Below, piece after piece: positions 1-7,064 of a stretch of DNA of 64,000 nt. This DNA is from an uncultured Clostridium sp. Its GTDB lineage: Bacteria; Bacillota; Clostridia; TANB77; CAG-508. The position numbers were made by a program, and so were the translations under genes. The DNA lies in assembly GCA_946565805.1 (NCBI GenBank), contig CAMNWO010000012.1:1-64000 (forward strand), given 5' to 3'. The notes under the pieces are model-generated. The model had not been told where the DNA came from, made no database searches, and saw only the letters and a program-made list of their open reading frames with translations. Each line of letters starts with the position of its first letter. The stretch's first letter is position 1.

Positions 1-89
1 AAAAATGAACCCTCCTTATTAAACAAATTTGTCTAACAATTTGGGTTCACTTCATAATGAAACATGGCTTTTTACTATTTTTTTTATAA

Positions 90-134
90 GATGTGTCCCT
101 AATTGCTCCAAAAGGAGCAAAAAGAAACGTCCCC
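90..134. repeat. REP-like palindrome, family A, copy 1
   Basis: A 45-bp element starting GATGTGTCCC and ending ACGTCCCC, with an inner palindrome TTGCTCC/GGAGCAA. Seven further copies lie in intergenic gaps of this window in both orientations. It sits just past the nrdD stop. Small ORFs crossing it are repeat translations, not genes. Confidence 0.85.
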
Positions 135-150
135 ATTGCACCCATTGCAC

Positions 151-2277
151 CTATAAGTGCATTACTCTTTGTTTGATTTCTTTTGTTTTTCCTACATTCC
201 AGAAGTTTTCTCCTAAGTAGCCACAAGTTCTTCTTACTACTGTCATTTTGCTATGGTCTTTGTTTCCACAGTTTGGACATTCCCATTCATTGTCTTTGTT
301 TATTATGATTTCTCCATCAAATCCACATTCATGGCAGAAGTCTGATTTTGTGTTAAATTCTGCATATTGGATATTGTCATAGATGAATTTTACGACAGCT
401 TCTAAGGCTTCTATGTTTTTGCCCATGTTTGGTATTTCGATGTAAGAGATGGAACCTCCTGATGATATTTTTTGGAATTCACTTTCAAAAGTTAGTTTAT
501 CAAAGGCATCGATTTTTTCTCTTACGTCTACATGATAAGAGTTGGTATAATATCCTTTGTCTGTTATGTCTTTGATGGTTCCAAATTTTTCTTTGTCAAT
601 TCTTGCAAATTTGTAACATAAGCTTTCTGCTGGTGTTCCATAAAGTGCAAATCCTATGTTTGTCTCTTTTTTCCATTGATCCGTTGTTTCTCTTAAATAT
701 TTCATTAGTTTCGTAGCAAAAGTATGTCCTTTTTCTGTTGTTTGGGATTCTCCTGTTACTAATTTTGTTACTTCGTACAGACCGATATAACCTAATGACA
801 TGGTTGAATATCCTCCAAATAGCAATTTGTCAATGGTTTCTCCTTTTTTTAGACGAGCAATTGCTCCATATTGCCAATGGATTGGGCTGATATCAGATTT
901 GGTTCCTAATAACGCATAATGTCTACACATCAACGCTTCTTTACATAGCTCTAGTCTTTCGTCTAATTCTTTCCAGAATTTTTCTTCGTCACCATCTGCT
1001 ACAATTCCTATTTGCGGTAAATTGATACTTACGACTCCTTGATTAAATCTTCCTTCAAATTGATAGTTTCCCTTTTCGTCTTTCCATGGTGATAAGAAAC
1101 TTCTACATCCCATTGGGCTAAATACATTTCCTTCATAGTTTTCACGCATTTTTTTAGCAGATATATAGTCTGGATACATTCTTTTGCTAGAGCATTTTAC
1201 GGCTAGTTTTGTTAAATAGTCATATTCTCCTCCTGTTAAGTTATTGCATTCATCTAATACATAAACTAGTTTTGGAAATGCTGGTGTTACATAAACACCT
1301 TTTTCATTTTTAATTCCTTCCATTCTTTGTCTTAATACTTCTTCAATTATCATCGCATTTTCTTTGATATATGGATCATTTTCTTCTAAATGTAAGAACA
1401 ATGTTACAAATGGAGATTGACCATTTGTGGTCATTAAGGTATTAATTTGATATTGGATGGTTTGTACTCCTGCTTTTAATTCTGCTTTTAATCTGTCTTG
1501 AATGATTTCTTCTAAAGCTTCTTCTGGTATTTTTCCTTCATATTTTTCTTTCATTTCTTTTTTGAATTTATCATAAGTCTTTCTTAAGTATTTTCCTAGA
1601 TGGATTAAATCAACAGATTGTCCTCCATATTGGTTACTTGCTACTGCTGCAATGATTTGAGTTGTTACTGTACAAGCCACTTGGAAACTTTTTGGGCTTT
1701 CAATTAATTTCCCATTCATAACAGTTCCATTATCTAACATATCTGCTATGTTAATCAAACAACAGTTAAAAATAGGTTGCACAAAGTAATCTGCATCATG
1801 AAAGTGTAACACACCTTCGTTGTCTGCTTTTACAATTTTTTCTGGCAATAATAATCTTTTTGTTAAATCTCTTGAAACCTCTCCTGCCATATAATCTCTT
1901 TGGGTGGAAGCCAATAATGTATTTTTGTTAGAGTTTTCTTCTGCTAGTTCTTTATTTTCATTTCTAATTAATCCTAAGATTGATTCGTCTGTTGTATTTT
2001 GCTTTCTAACCAATGCTCTGGTATAACGATATACAATATATTTTTTAGATAATTCATATCTACCAATTTCCATTAATTGTTCTTCAATGATATCTTGAAT
2101 ATCTTCTACTAACATTCTTTTTTTACCAAGTTCTTCAATATAATTAATAATTCCTTTGATTTCTTCTTTGGTAGCTCTTTCTTTTGGTCTTACCTCTTTA
2201 TTCGCTTTTTCAATTGCTATCATTATTTTTTCTCTATCGTAATCTACTGCTCGTCCATCTCTTTTGATTATCTTCAT
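151..2277 (-). CDS. nrdD: Anaerobic (class III) ribonucleoside-triphosphate reductase
   Basis: Makes deoxyribonucleotides from ribonucleoside triphosphates under anoxia using a glycyl radical. The 708-aa length suits the family. An ATP-cone regulatory domain fills roughly residues 1-95 (start MKIIKRDGR). The glycyl-radical core follows. The C-terminus carries a zinc site (CHECG, then CPNCG) and the glycyl-radical motif RRTCGYLG. The NrdG activase, needed to install the radical, is not visible; it would have to lie beyond the left edge or elsewhere. The gene is transcribed away from a Crp/Fnr regulator. The upstream region has a TATAAT -10 and a GTTGC-N4-GCAAC dyad centred about 41 bp before the inferred start site, the classical class II activator position, so control by that regulator is inferred. 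No in-frame CGG codon was seen. Confidence 0.97.
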   Translation of the reverse strand: MKIIKRDGRAVDYDREKIMIAIEKANKEVRPKERATKEEIKGIINYIEELGKKRMLVEDIQDIIEEQLMEIGRYELSKKYIVYRYTRALVRKQNTTDESILGLIRNENKELAEENSNKNTLLASTQRDYMAGEVSRDLTKRLLLPEKIVKADNEGVLHFHDADYFVQPIFNCCLINIADMLDNGTVMNGKLIESPKSFQVACTVTTQIIAAVASNQYGGQSVDLIHLGKYLRKTYDKFKKEMKEKYEGKIPEEALEEIIQDRLKAELKAGVQTIQYQINTLMTTNGQSPFVTLFLHLEENDPYIKENAMIIEEVLRQRMEGIKNEKGVYVTPAFPKLVYVLDECNNLTGGEYDYLTKLAVKCSSKRMYPDYISAKKMRENYEGNVFSPMGCRSFLSPWKDEKGNYQFEGRFNQGVVSINLPQIGIVADGDEEKFWKELDERLELCKEALMCRHYALLGTKSDISPIHWQYGAIARLKKGETIDKLLFGGYSTMSLGYIGLYEVTKLVTGESQTTEKGHTFATKLMKYLRETTDQWKKETNIGFALYGTPAESLCYKFARIDKEKFGTIKDITDKGYYTNSYHVDVREKIDAFDKLTFESEFQKISSGGSISYIEIPNMGKNIEALEAVVKFIYDNIQYAEFNTKSDFCHECGFDGEIIINKDNEWECPNCGNKDHSKMTVVRRTCGYLGENFWNVGKTKEIKQRVMHL

Positions 2278-2318
2278 TTTAGCTCCATCCCCCTTATTAT
2301 TTTTATTACTACGTTCCT

Positions 2319-2359
2319 ATTATATAGCAAGTTTTTTCTTTTTCTGTTGCAAAAGCAAC
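2319..2359 (-). promoter_or_regulatory. nrdD promoter with Crp/Fnr-type dyad near -41.5
   Basis: On the minus strand a TATAAT (2319-2324) has no good -35 hexamer. The dyad GTTGC-AAAA-GCAAC (2346-2359) is centred about 41 bp upstream of the expected start site. A weak -35 with a 5-4-5 dyad at this spot is the pattern of class II activation by Crp/Fnr proteins. The same dyad recurs in front of the adjacent Crp/Fnr gene. Confidence 0.6.
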
Positions 2360-2410
2360 TCCCATATTTTTACACTTTTCGAGCTAGCCTTTTGGTAGGA
2401 TTTTGTCGAT

Positions 2411-2438
2411 TGTTACATTTATGTTACAATTGTGTTAC
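2411..2438. repeat. Three TGTTAC direct repeats at 11-bp spacing
   Basis: TGTTAC occurs at 2411, 2422 and 2433, exactly 11 bp apart, so all three face the same side of the helix. This is compatible with cooperative binding of a protein in the nrdD/Crp intergenic region. No factor is identified. Confidence 0.5.
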
Positions 2439-2456
2439 GATCGCATTATTTATTTT

Positions 2457-2537
2457 GCCATAATAGTCATATTTGCTGTCAAAGACCCATAGGTAGACCC
2501 CAGCTATGTTTTTGACAAAAAATATTACTATTATGGC
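2457..2537. repeat. 81-bp nested inverted repeat in the divergent promoter region
   Basis: GCCATAATAGT (2457-2467) is the reverse complement of ACTATTATGGC (2527-2537). Inside are TGTCAAA/TTTGACA and CATAG/CTATG. Together they give a long interrupted stem. It could be a regulatory structure or an old palindromic insertion; role unknown. The rest of the 330-bp gap holds the two promoters and dyads. Confidence 0.55.
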
Positions 2538-2554
2538 TAAAAATCACTACATCT

Positions 2555-2584
2555 GTTGCATTTGCAACCATTTTTTAGTATAAT
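2555..2584 (+). promoter_or_regulatory. Promoter of the Crp/Fnr gene overlapped by the same dyad
   Basis: TTGCAT (2556-2561), a 17-bp spacer and TATAAT (2579-2584) form a good promoter. The dyad GTTGC-ATTT-GCAAC (2555-2568) covers the -35 box. Binding here should block RNA polymerase, so autorepression is inferred. Confidence 0.65.
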
Positions 2585-2607
2585 AATTGGCATAGGAGAA
2601 AATCAAA

Positions 2608-3240
2608 ATGGATATTAATTTTAATATAGAAGAATTTATTACTAACTTCGAAAATAGTTGTCATAGAATTCAAAAGAAAAGCTTTTCAAAAAACGAAGTC
2701 ATAACCAGCTATATCAAAAAAAGAAACCAATTTTGTATCTTAGCAAATGGAAACGCTGACTTAGTCCGTTATGACTTAAATGGAAATCGAACCATTGTAG
2801 AACACTTTTCTAAAAATGACGTATTTGGAGAAGTATTTTATACCATCACAACCAATAACGAACTACTAGTAGAAGCCCGTGAAAAATGTGATGTACTCTT
2901 TTACAGTTACAACGATATCCACAACAAATGTAGAAACAACTGTAAATTTCACCAGAAGTTATCAGAAGACTTGCCTGAACTAATCCTAAGCAAAGTCACT
3001 GACCTAAATATGAGAATTGAACTACTAACCAAAAGATCTACCCGAGATAAACTAATCGGCTACTTTACCATGTTATCCACTCGAACCTTAAGCAAAACTT
3101 TTTCCTTACCTTTTTCTTTAACCGACTTAGCAGATTATTTAAGTGTTGATAGAAGTGCTATGATGCGAGAATTAAAACTATTAAAAGAAGAAGGCTTTAT
3201 TGAAAAAAATGGAAATAAAATTACCTTACTTTACAAATAG
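2608..3240 (+). CDS. Crp/Fnr-family transcriptional regulator
   Basis: A 210-aa protein with an N-terminal cyclic-nucleotide-binding-like beta barrel (about residues 20-115) and a C-terminal winged helix-turn-helix (about 150-205; recognition-helix region SVDRSAMMREL). There are cysteines near residues 18, 43, 93, 107 and 111, but no clear FNR four-cysteine cluster, so an Fe-S sensor is possible and not shown. HcpR-like redox or nitrosative sensors are a plausible relative. The start follows an AGGAG box. Matching dyads in its own promoter and in the divergent nrdD promoter suggest it represses itself and activates nrdD (inference). A family A REP and a terminator follow. Confidence 0.93.
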   Translation: MDINFNIEEFITNFENSCHRIQKKSFSKNEVITSYIKKRNQFCILANGNADLVRYDLNGNRTIVEHFSKNDVFGEVFYTITTNNELLVEAREKCDVLFYSYNDIHNKCRNNCKFHQKLSEDLPELILSKVTDLNMRIELLTKRSTRDKLIGYFTMLSTRTLSKTFSLPFSLTDLADYLSVDRSAMMRELKLLKEEGFIEKNGNKITLLYK

Positions 3241-3247
3241 GAGCATT

Positions 3248-3292
3248 GGGGACGTTTCCTTTTGCTCCTTTTGGTGCAATTAGGGACACATC
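3248..3292. repeat. REP-like palindrome, family A, copy 2
   Basis: Same 45-bp element as at 90-134 in the opposite orientation, starting 8 bases after the regulator's stop codon. Confidence 0.85.
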
Positions 3293-3315
3293 TTTTATAA
3301 ATATTCCAAAACAAA

Positions 3316-3345
3316 AAACAGTGAAAATTGCTTTCACTGTTTTTT
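3316..3345. terminator. Bidirectional terminator between convergent genes
   Basis: ACAGTGAAA and TTTCACTGT form a stem with a 5-nt loop, flanked by A and T runs. It serves the Crp/Fnr gene and the converging small gene. Confidence 0.85.
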
Positions 3346-3355
3346 GTTTTTAATC

Positions 3356-3607
3356 TTATGGAATGTAATGATCCTCTTCACAGATTGCTTTAATATGGTC
3401 ATCTTCAAATTTCCATCCCCACTCTTCTAGCCATAGCCTTGTTGCTGGAGATACCCCATAACCTGGCGTAAATGGTGAAACGATTCCTTGCGCATCCCAA
3501 AGCTCTTCAGAATCAGATTCGGAAGCCTTTTCTATTTGTTCTTCCAAATACTCTTTTTCCGTTCTAAATAGTGCTTTCTTTTTACATAATTCTGATGGTG
3601 TTAACAT
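3356..3607 (-). CDS. Hypothetical protein, 83 aa
   Basis: I do not recognise this protein. It is short and acidic with a tryptophan-rich C-terminal half and no signal peptide or membrane segment. AGGAGG lies 7 bases before the ATG, so translation looks real. It lies in the same direction as the next hypothetical gene upstream, but a strong terminator between them makes a shared operon unlikely. Confidence 0.7.
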   Translation of the reverse strand: MLTPSELCKKKALFRTEKEYLEEQIEKASESDSEELWDAQGIVSPFTPGYGVSPATRLWLEEWGWKFEDDHIKAICEEDHYIP

Positions 3608-3694
3608 TCCAAATCCTCCTTTTGCATAGCCACTTTTGTTTTATGTTACTTAAGTATTATAGCATCATTTTAAGAATTATGCAACTTTTTCTCA

Positions 3695-3739
3695 CAAAAA
3701 TAAAATGCTAAGCCCTTTTCGACTTAGCATTTTATTTTT
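3695..3739 (-). terminator. Terminator after the 145-aa gene
   Basis: AAAATGCTAAG and CTTAGCATTTT form an 11-bp stem with flanking A/T runs, directly after the stop of the 145-aa gene. Confidence 0.85.
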
Positions 3740-3746
3740 GCTTACT

Positions 3747-4184
3747 TTACCGTGTAGGCAATTCGCTCCACCATTTGCAGACTTCATCTGGAACAGAAGT
3801 ATATCCCCAAAAATCGCCGTCTTCATCTGGACAAGCTGGCACCATAGATGTTCTTCCTGAAGAACAACTCTTAAAGTCTCTTGACAAATCTATCAAAAGC
3901 TGATCTGTCATACTCTCTGGCTCTCCTTTTGGACCAGGTCCGAATGCCGAAGGAATCTTCCCTTTTTTATCGACCTTCCATTTGGGTAAAGAAATTTTTT
4001 CGTCTGTAACTTTTCCTACATGTTGTCCATTTTCTTTTCTCCAAATAACTTTATCGCATTCTCTTGGTACCTGTCTTTTTTCTGCACATTCTGCACAAAT
4101 CAATGGTCTTGTGCTCATATAAGGCCGCCAAAGTTTTACTCCTTTTCTTCCACAAATGGAACACACACAATTGTTATTATTCAT
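3747..4184 (-). CDS. Hypothetical zinc-ribbon-like protein, 145 aa
   Basis: The N-terminus has two CxxC pairs (CSICG at about 8-12, CAEC at about 30-33), suggesting a zinc knuckle. The rest is not recognised. A good AGGAGG box precedes the ATG. The gene uses CGG as an ordinary in-frame Arg codon (in WRPY), unlike the core genes here, and its last sense codon is also CGG before TAA. A +1 shift at WRPY would hit a stop almost at once, so the annotated frame stands. Codon use suggests recent acquisition. Confidence 0.75.
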   Translation of the reverse strand: MNNNNCVCSICGRKGVKLWRPYMSTRPLICAECAEKRQVPRECDKVIWRKENGQHVGKVTDEKISLPKWKVDKKGKIPSAFGPGPKGEPESMTDQLLIDLSRDFKSCSSGRTSMVPACPDEDGDFWGYTSVPDEVCKWWSELPTR

Positions 4185-4307
4185 TTTTTCTCCTCCTGCT
4201 AATTAGCTTTGAATCTAGTGTGTTAATAGTTACTTATGCCGAAGCATTATGTAGATTATAACATACTTCCCCCCTGATTTAGCAAGATATTTATAACTAT
4301 TTAATAA

Positions 4308-4352
4308 GATGTGTCCCTATTTGCACCAAAAGGAGCAAAAGGAAACGTCCCC
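4308..4352. repeat. REP-like palindrome, family A, copy 3, overlapping the hisS 3' end
   Basis: The 45-bp element contains the hisS stop codon and supplies its last dozen codons. Confidence 0.85.
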
Positions 4353-5642
4353 AATTGTACATTCTGTTTCTTCTCCTGTTTCCATGTTCTTTACTTTAAC
4401 CGTATTGGTTGCTATTTCATCTTCGCCTATTACAATTACATATGGAATTTTTAGTTTGTCAGCATATTTAAATTTAGCTTTTAGCTTTTTGTTATTTAAG
4501 TAAATTTCAGTTTTTACACCTTGATTTCTTAATTCTGTCGCTAACTGGATTGGCTTTTCTAAATCTTCTAGCATAGGAATGATTAAAACTTGTGCAATTG
4601 ATTTTTGTTCTGCTTTAATCAAATTTAATTCATTTAGTTTATAGAATAATCTGGTTAGACCTATGGATATTCCAACTCCTGGTAATTTTTTATCTGTATA
4701 ATATTCTGCTAAGTTTTCGTATCTTCCACCTGAACATACACTTCCTAATTCTCTGTATTCATTTAAAAAGGTTTCATAAACGGTTCCTGTATAATAATCC
4801 AATCCTCTTGCAATGGTTAAGTCTACTTTAAAGTTGTTTTCTGGTATGCCGAATAGTCGAATGTTTTTAACTACTTGTTTTAATTCTTCTACTCCTTTGT
4901 TGTAAGTTTCGTTTTCAATTCCTAAATTTTCTAATTTTATAATTTTCTCATCAGATGTTCCATCAATTTCGATAAAGTTCATTATCTTTTCAATCGCTAT
5001 TTCTTCTACTTGTAACTTGTTTAATTCTTCGATAACAGCTTGTTTTCCTATTTTCTCAATCTTATCAATAATTCTTAGTATCTCTACTGCATTTTCTTTT
5101 TGATTTAAACTTTCAAATAGTCCATTTAATATTTTACGATTGTTAATACAAATCGTAAAATCATCAAATCCCAATTCTTTGAAAATAGTGTAGATAATAC
5201 TTGGAAGTTCTGCATCGTTTATGATATCTAATTCGCCATCTCCTATGATATCAATATCACATTGATAAAATTCTCGAAAACGTCCTCTTTGTGTTCTTTC
5301 ACCACGATATACTTTTCCAATTTGATATCTTCGAAATGGAAAGCTTAAATTTCCATAGTTTTTAGCTACATATTTAGAAAGAGGAACGGTCAAATCAAAT
5401 CGTAAAGATAGGTCAGTTTCTCCTTTATTAAATCGATAGATTTGTTTTTCGGTTTCTCCTCCTGCTTTTGCTAATAATACTTCTGATAACTCTATAATAG
5501 GAGTATCTAATGGTAAAAATCCAAATTTTTGATAAGTGTTTTCTATTGTAGCCTTCATTTGATTAAACAATATTTGTTCATTTGGCAATAATTCCATAAA
5601 TCCCGATAATGTTCTTGGTTCTGTTTTACTCAATTTTATCAC
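4317..5642 (-). CDS. hisS: Histidyl-tRNA synthetase
   Basis: Charges tRNA-His; class II synthetase, cytoplasmic, 441 aa. Motif 2 region RGERTQRGRFREFYQ, the histidine-binding ARGLDYYTGTVYE and the motif 3 region GVGISIGLTRL are visible. The C-terminal anticodon-binding domain runs from about residue 340. The last residues (GDVSFCSFWCK) are encoded by a family A REP that overlaps the 3' end, so the native terminus was probably replaced by the insertion. Same-strand neighbours (MBL, HD, relA, recJ) give the usual Firmicute order. No frameshift or CGG codon was found. Confidence 0.97.
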   Translation of the reverse strand: MIKLSKTEPRTLSGFMELLPNEQILFNQMKATIENTYQKFGFLPLDTPIIELSEVLLAKAGGETEKQIYRFNKGETDLSLRFDLTVPLSKYVAKNYGNLSFPFRRYQIGKVYRGERTQRGRFREFYQCDIDIIGDGELDIINDAELPSIIYTIFKELGFDDFTICINNRKILNGLFESLNQKENAVEILRIIDKIEKIGKQAVIEELNKLQVEEIAIEKIMNFIEIDGTSDEKIIKLENLGIENETYNKGVEELKQVVKNIRLFGIPENNFKVDLTIARGLDYYTGTVYETFLNEYRELGSVCSGGRYENLAEYYTDKKLPGVGISIGLTRLFYKLNELNLIKAEQKSIAQVLIIPMLEDLEKPIQLATELRNQGVKTEIYLNNKKLKAKFKYADKLKIPYVIVIGEDEIATNTVKVKNMETGEETECTIGDVSFCSFWCK

Positions 5643-5654
5643 TTTCTTTCTTTT

Positions 5655-6302
5655 TTAAAATAATTTGGGCTTCAATTCTAAATAAATTGGTTTTTCATCT
5701 TTTAACATAGCCATCATACCATGTCCTGGATAAACAATCGTTTCATCTGGTAAAATCATTATTTTCTCCTCGATTGACTTCATAATATCTTCTCGACTAG
5801 ATGTTGGTAAATCGGTTCTTCCCCATGTTCCTCGAAAAATAGTATCCCCTGAAAATAGGCACATTTCTTCTTCACAATAAAGACTGGTACTTCCTTTAGT
5901 ATGACCTGGTGTATGAAGAACTTTAAATTGCAAATTTCCCAAATGAATTAAATCTTGGTCATCTATTCTAGAATCAGCTTCTAGTTCAATTTCTCCTACA
6001 CCAATATAAGGTGATAAATTAATCTCTGGATTATTTAGCCCTTCACTATCCTCTCTATGGATTAAAATTTTTCCACCACATCTATTTTTTAAATCTGTCA
6101 CTCCTAATATATGATCTCCATGACAGTGTGTCAAATAAATGTATTTCAATTTTCCTTCCATAATGTTGATTAGTTCTTCTATTTGTTCTACCTCTCCTGC
6201 TGGGTCAATTACCATTGTTTCCTTTGAATCTTCGTCAACAATAATATAGCAATTCGTTGGATCTCCCATCCAGGTATCAATCTTTAGTTCTTTTAGTTTC
6301 AT
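5655..6302 (-). CDS. Metallo-beta-lactamase-fold hydrolase (glyoxalase II-like)
   Basis: A 215-aa single-domain hydrolase. THCHGDH gives the metal-binding HxHxDH; HTPGHT, SGDTIF and PGHG supply the further ligands. This set matches the YqgX/glyoxalase II-like group usually found next to hisS and relA; the substrate is probably a thioester but is unproven. I chose the ATG at 6302 because GGAGG lies 8 bases before it; the ORF-track start at 6326 overlaps the upstream HD gene's stop region without a ribosome site. Likely co-transcribed with the HD gene and hisS. Confidence 0.92.
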   Translation of the reverse strand: MKLKELKIDTWMGDPTNCYIIVDEDSKETMVIDPAGEVEQIEELINIMEGKLKYIYLTHCHGDHILGVTDLKNRCGGKILIHREDSEGLNNPEINLSPYIGVGEIELEADSRIDDQDLIHLGNLQFKVLHTPGHTKGSTSLYCEEEMCLFSGDTIFRGTWGRTDLPTSSREDIMKSIEEKIMILPDETIVYPGHGMMAMLKDEKPIYLELKPKLF

Positions 6303-6327
6303 TTTTTCTTTCCTCCAATATGACACA

Positions 6328-6891
6328 CTATAATCCTAATTCGTCTGCAATTTCTTTCATGGAATTTAATGCTATTTCTGCAAATTCTTCCATCTCAATC
6401 CCTAATTTTTCAATGGATAACATTGCTTCTCTATTGGCTCCTGCTGCAAATCTTTTTTCTGGTATTCTTTTTAATACTGATTTAATTTTTACACTCGCTA
6501 TTTTTTTATCTGGATAACATAGTGCGATTGCATTACAAAAACCGCTCATTGGATCTGCTGCATAAACAGCTTTTTGTAAGGTTGTTTTTGCTTTCACGCC
6601 AGATGCTGGATTATGAGCACATATAGCATCAAACAGCACTTGGTCTTCAATTCCTTCTTTTTTTAGCATCTCTACCGCTGTTTTCCCATGTACTTCTGGA
6701 TGTTCTTGCCAGTTGCAATGTTCTTCATCTAAATCATGCAATAAACCTACCATTCCCCAATATTCTTCATTTTCTGGTTCTAGTTTTCTTGCTAATCCCT
6801 TCATAATAGCTTCTACTGCTAAGGAATGTTTTAAGTATTTTTCACCTTTCATATATTTTTTTAATATTTCATAAGCTTGTTCTCTGTTCAT
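6328..6891 (-). CDS. HD-domain phosphohydrolase
   Basis: A 187-aa HD-superfamily protein. The N-terminal half carries the metal ligands (H in KHSLAVE, HDLDEEH, then HPEVHG and AHN). Such small HD proteins hydrolyse phosphomonoesters or nucleotides, but no specific substrate can be read here. It is preceded by the REP pair at 6909-7056, which separates it from relA, and followed closely by the MBL gene. Confidence 0.88.
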   Translation of the reverse strand: MNREQAYEILKKYMKGEKYLKHSLAVEAIMKGLARKLEPENEEYWGMVGLLHDLDEEHCNWQEHPEVHGKTAVEMLKKEGIEDQVLFDAICAHNPASGVKAKTTLQKAVYAADPMSGFCNAIALCYPDKKIASVKIKSVLKRIPEKRFAAGANREAMLSIEKLGIEMEEFAEIALNSMKEIADELGL

Positions 6892-6908
6892 TTCTTTTCT
6901 TCCTTTCT

Positions 6909-7056
6909 GGGGACGTTTCCTTTTGCTCCTTTTGGCGCAATTAAGGAAACATCTCCACTTTACTATAAAATTGCAATATATATAATATGATATAATAATT
7001 TACCAATCGAAGATGTGTCCCTATTTGCGCCAAAAGGAGCAAAAGGAAACGTCCCC
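6909..7056. repeat. REPIN: two family A REPs in inverted orientation
   Basis: Copies 4 (6909-6953) and 5 (7012-7056) face each other across a 58-bp AT-rich spacer, so the 148-bp unit can fold into one long hairpin. This is the two-REP arrangement that RAYT transposases mobilise elsewhere. No transposase is in the window. The unit lies between relA and the HD gene. Confidence 0.85.
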
Positions 7057-7064
7057 AATCTCCC

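Noticed and set aside
3747-3752. Frameshift at the terminal CGG-TAA of the 145-aa gene
   Set aside because: The +1 frame only runs into the terminator stem and gives no recognisable protein, and the same gene reads an earlier CGG as Arg without shifting.
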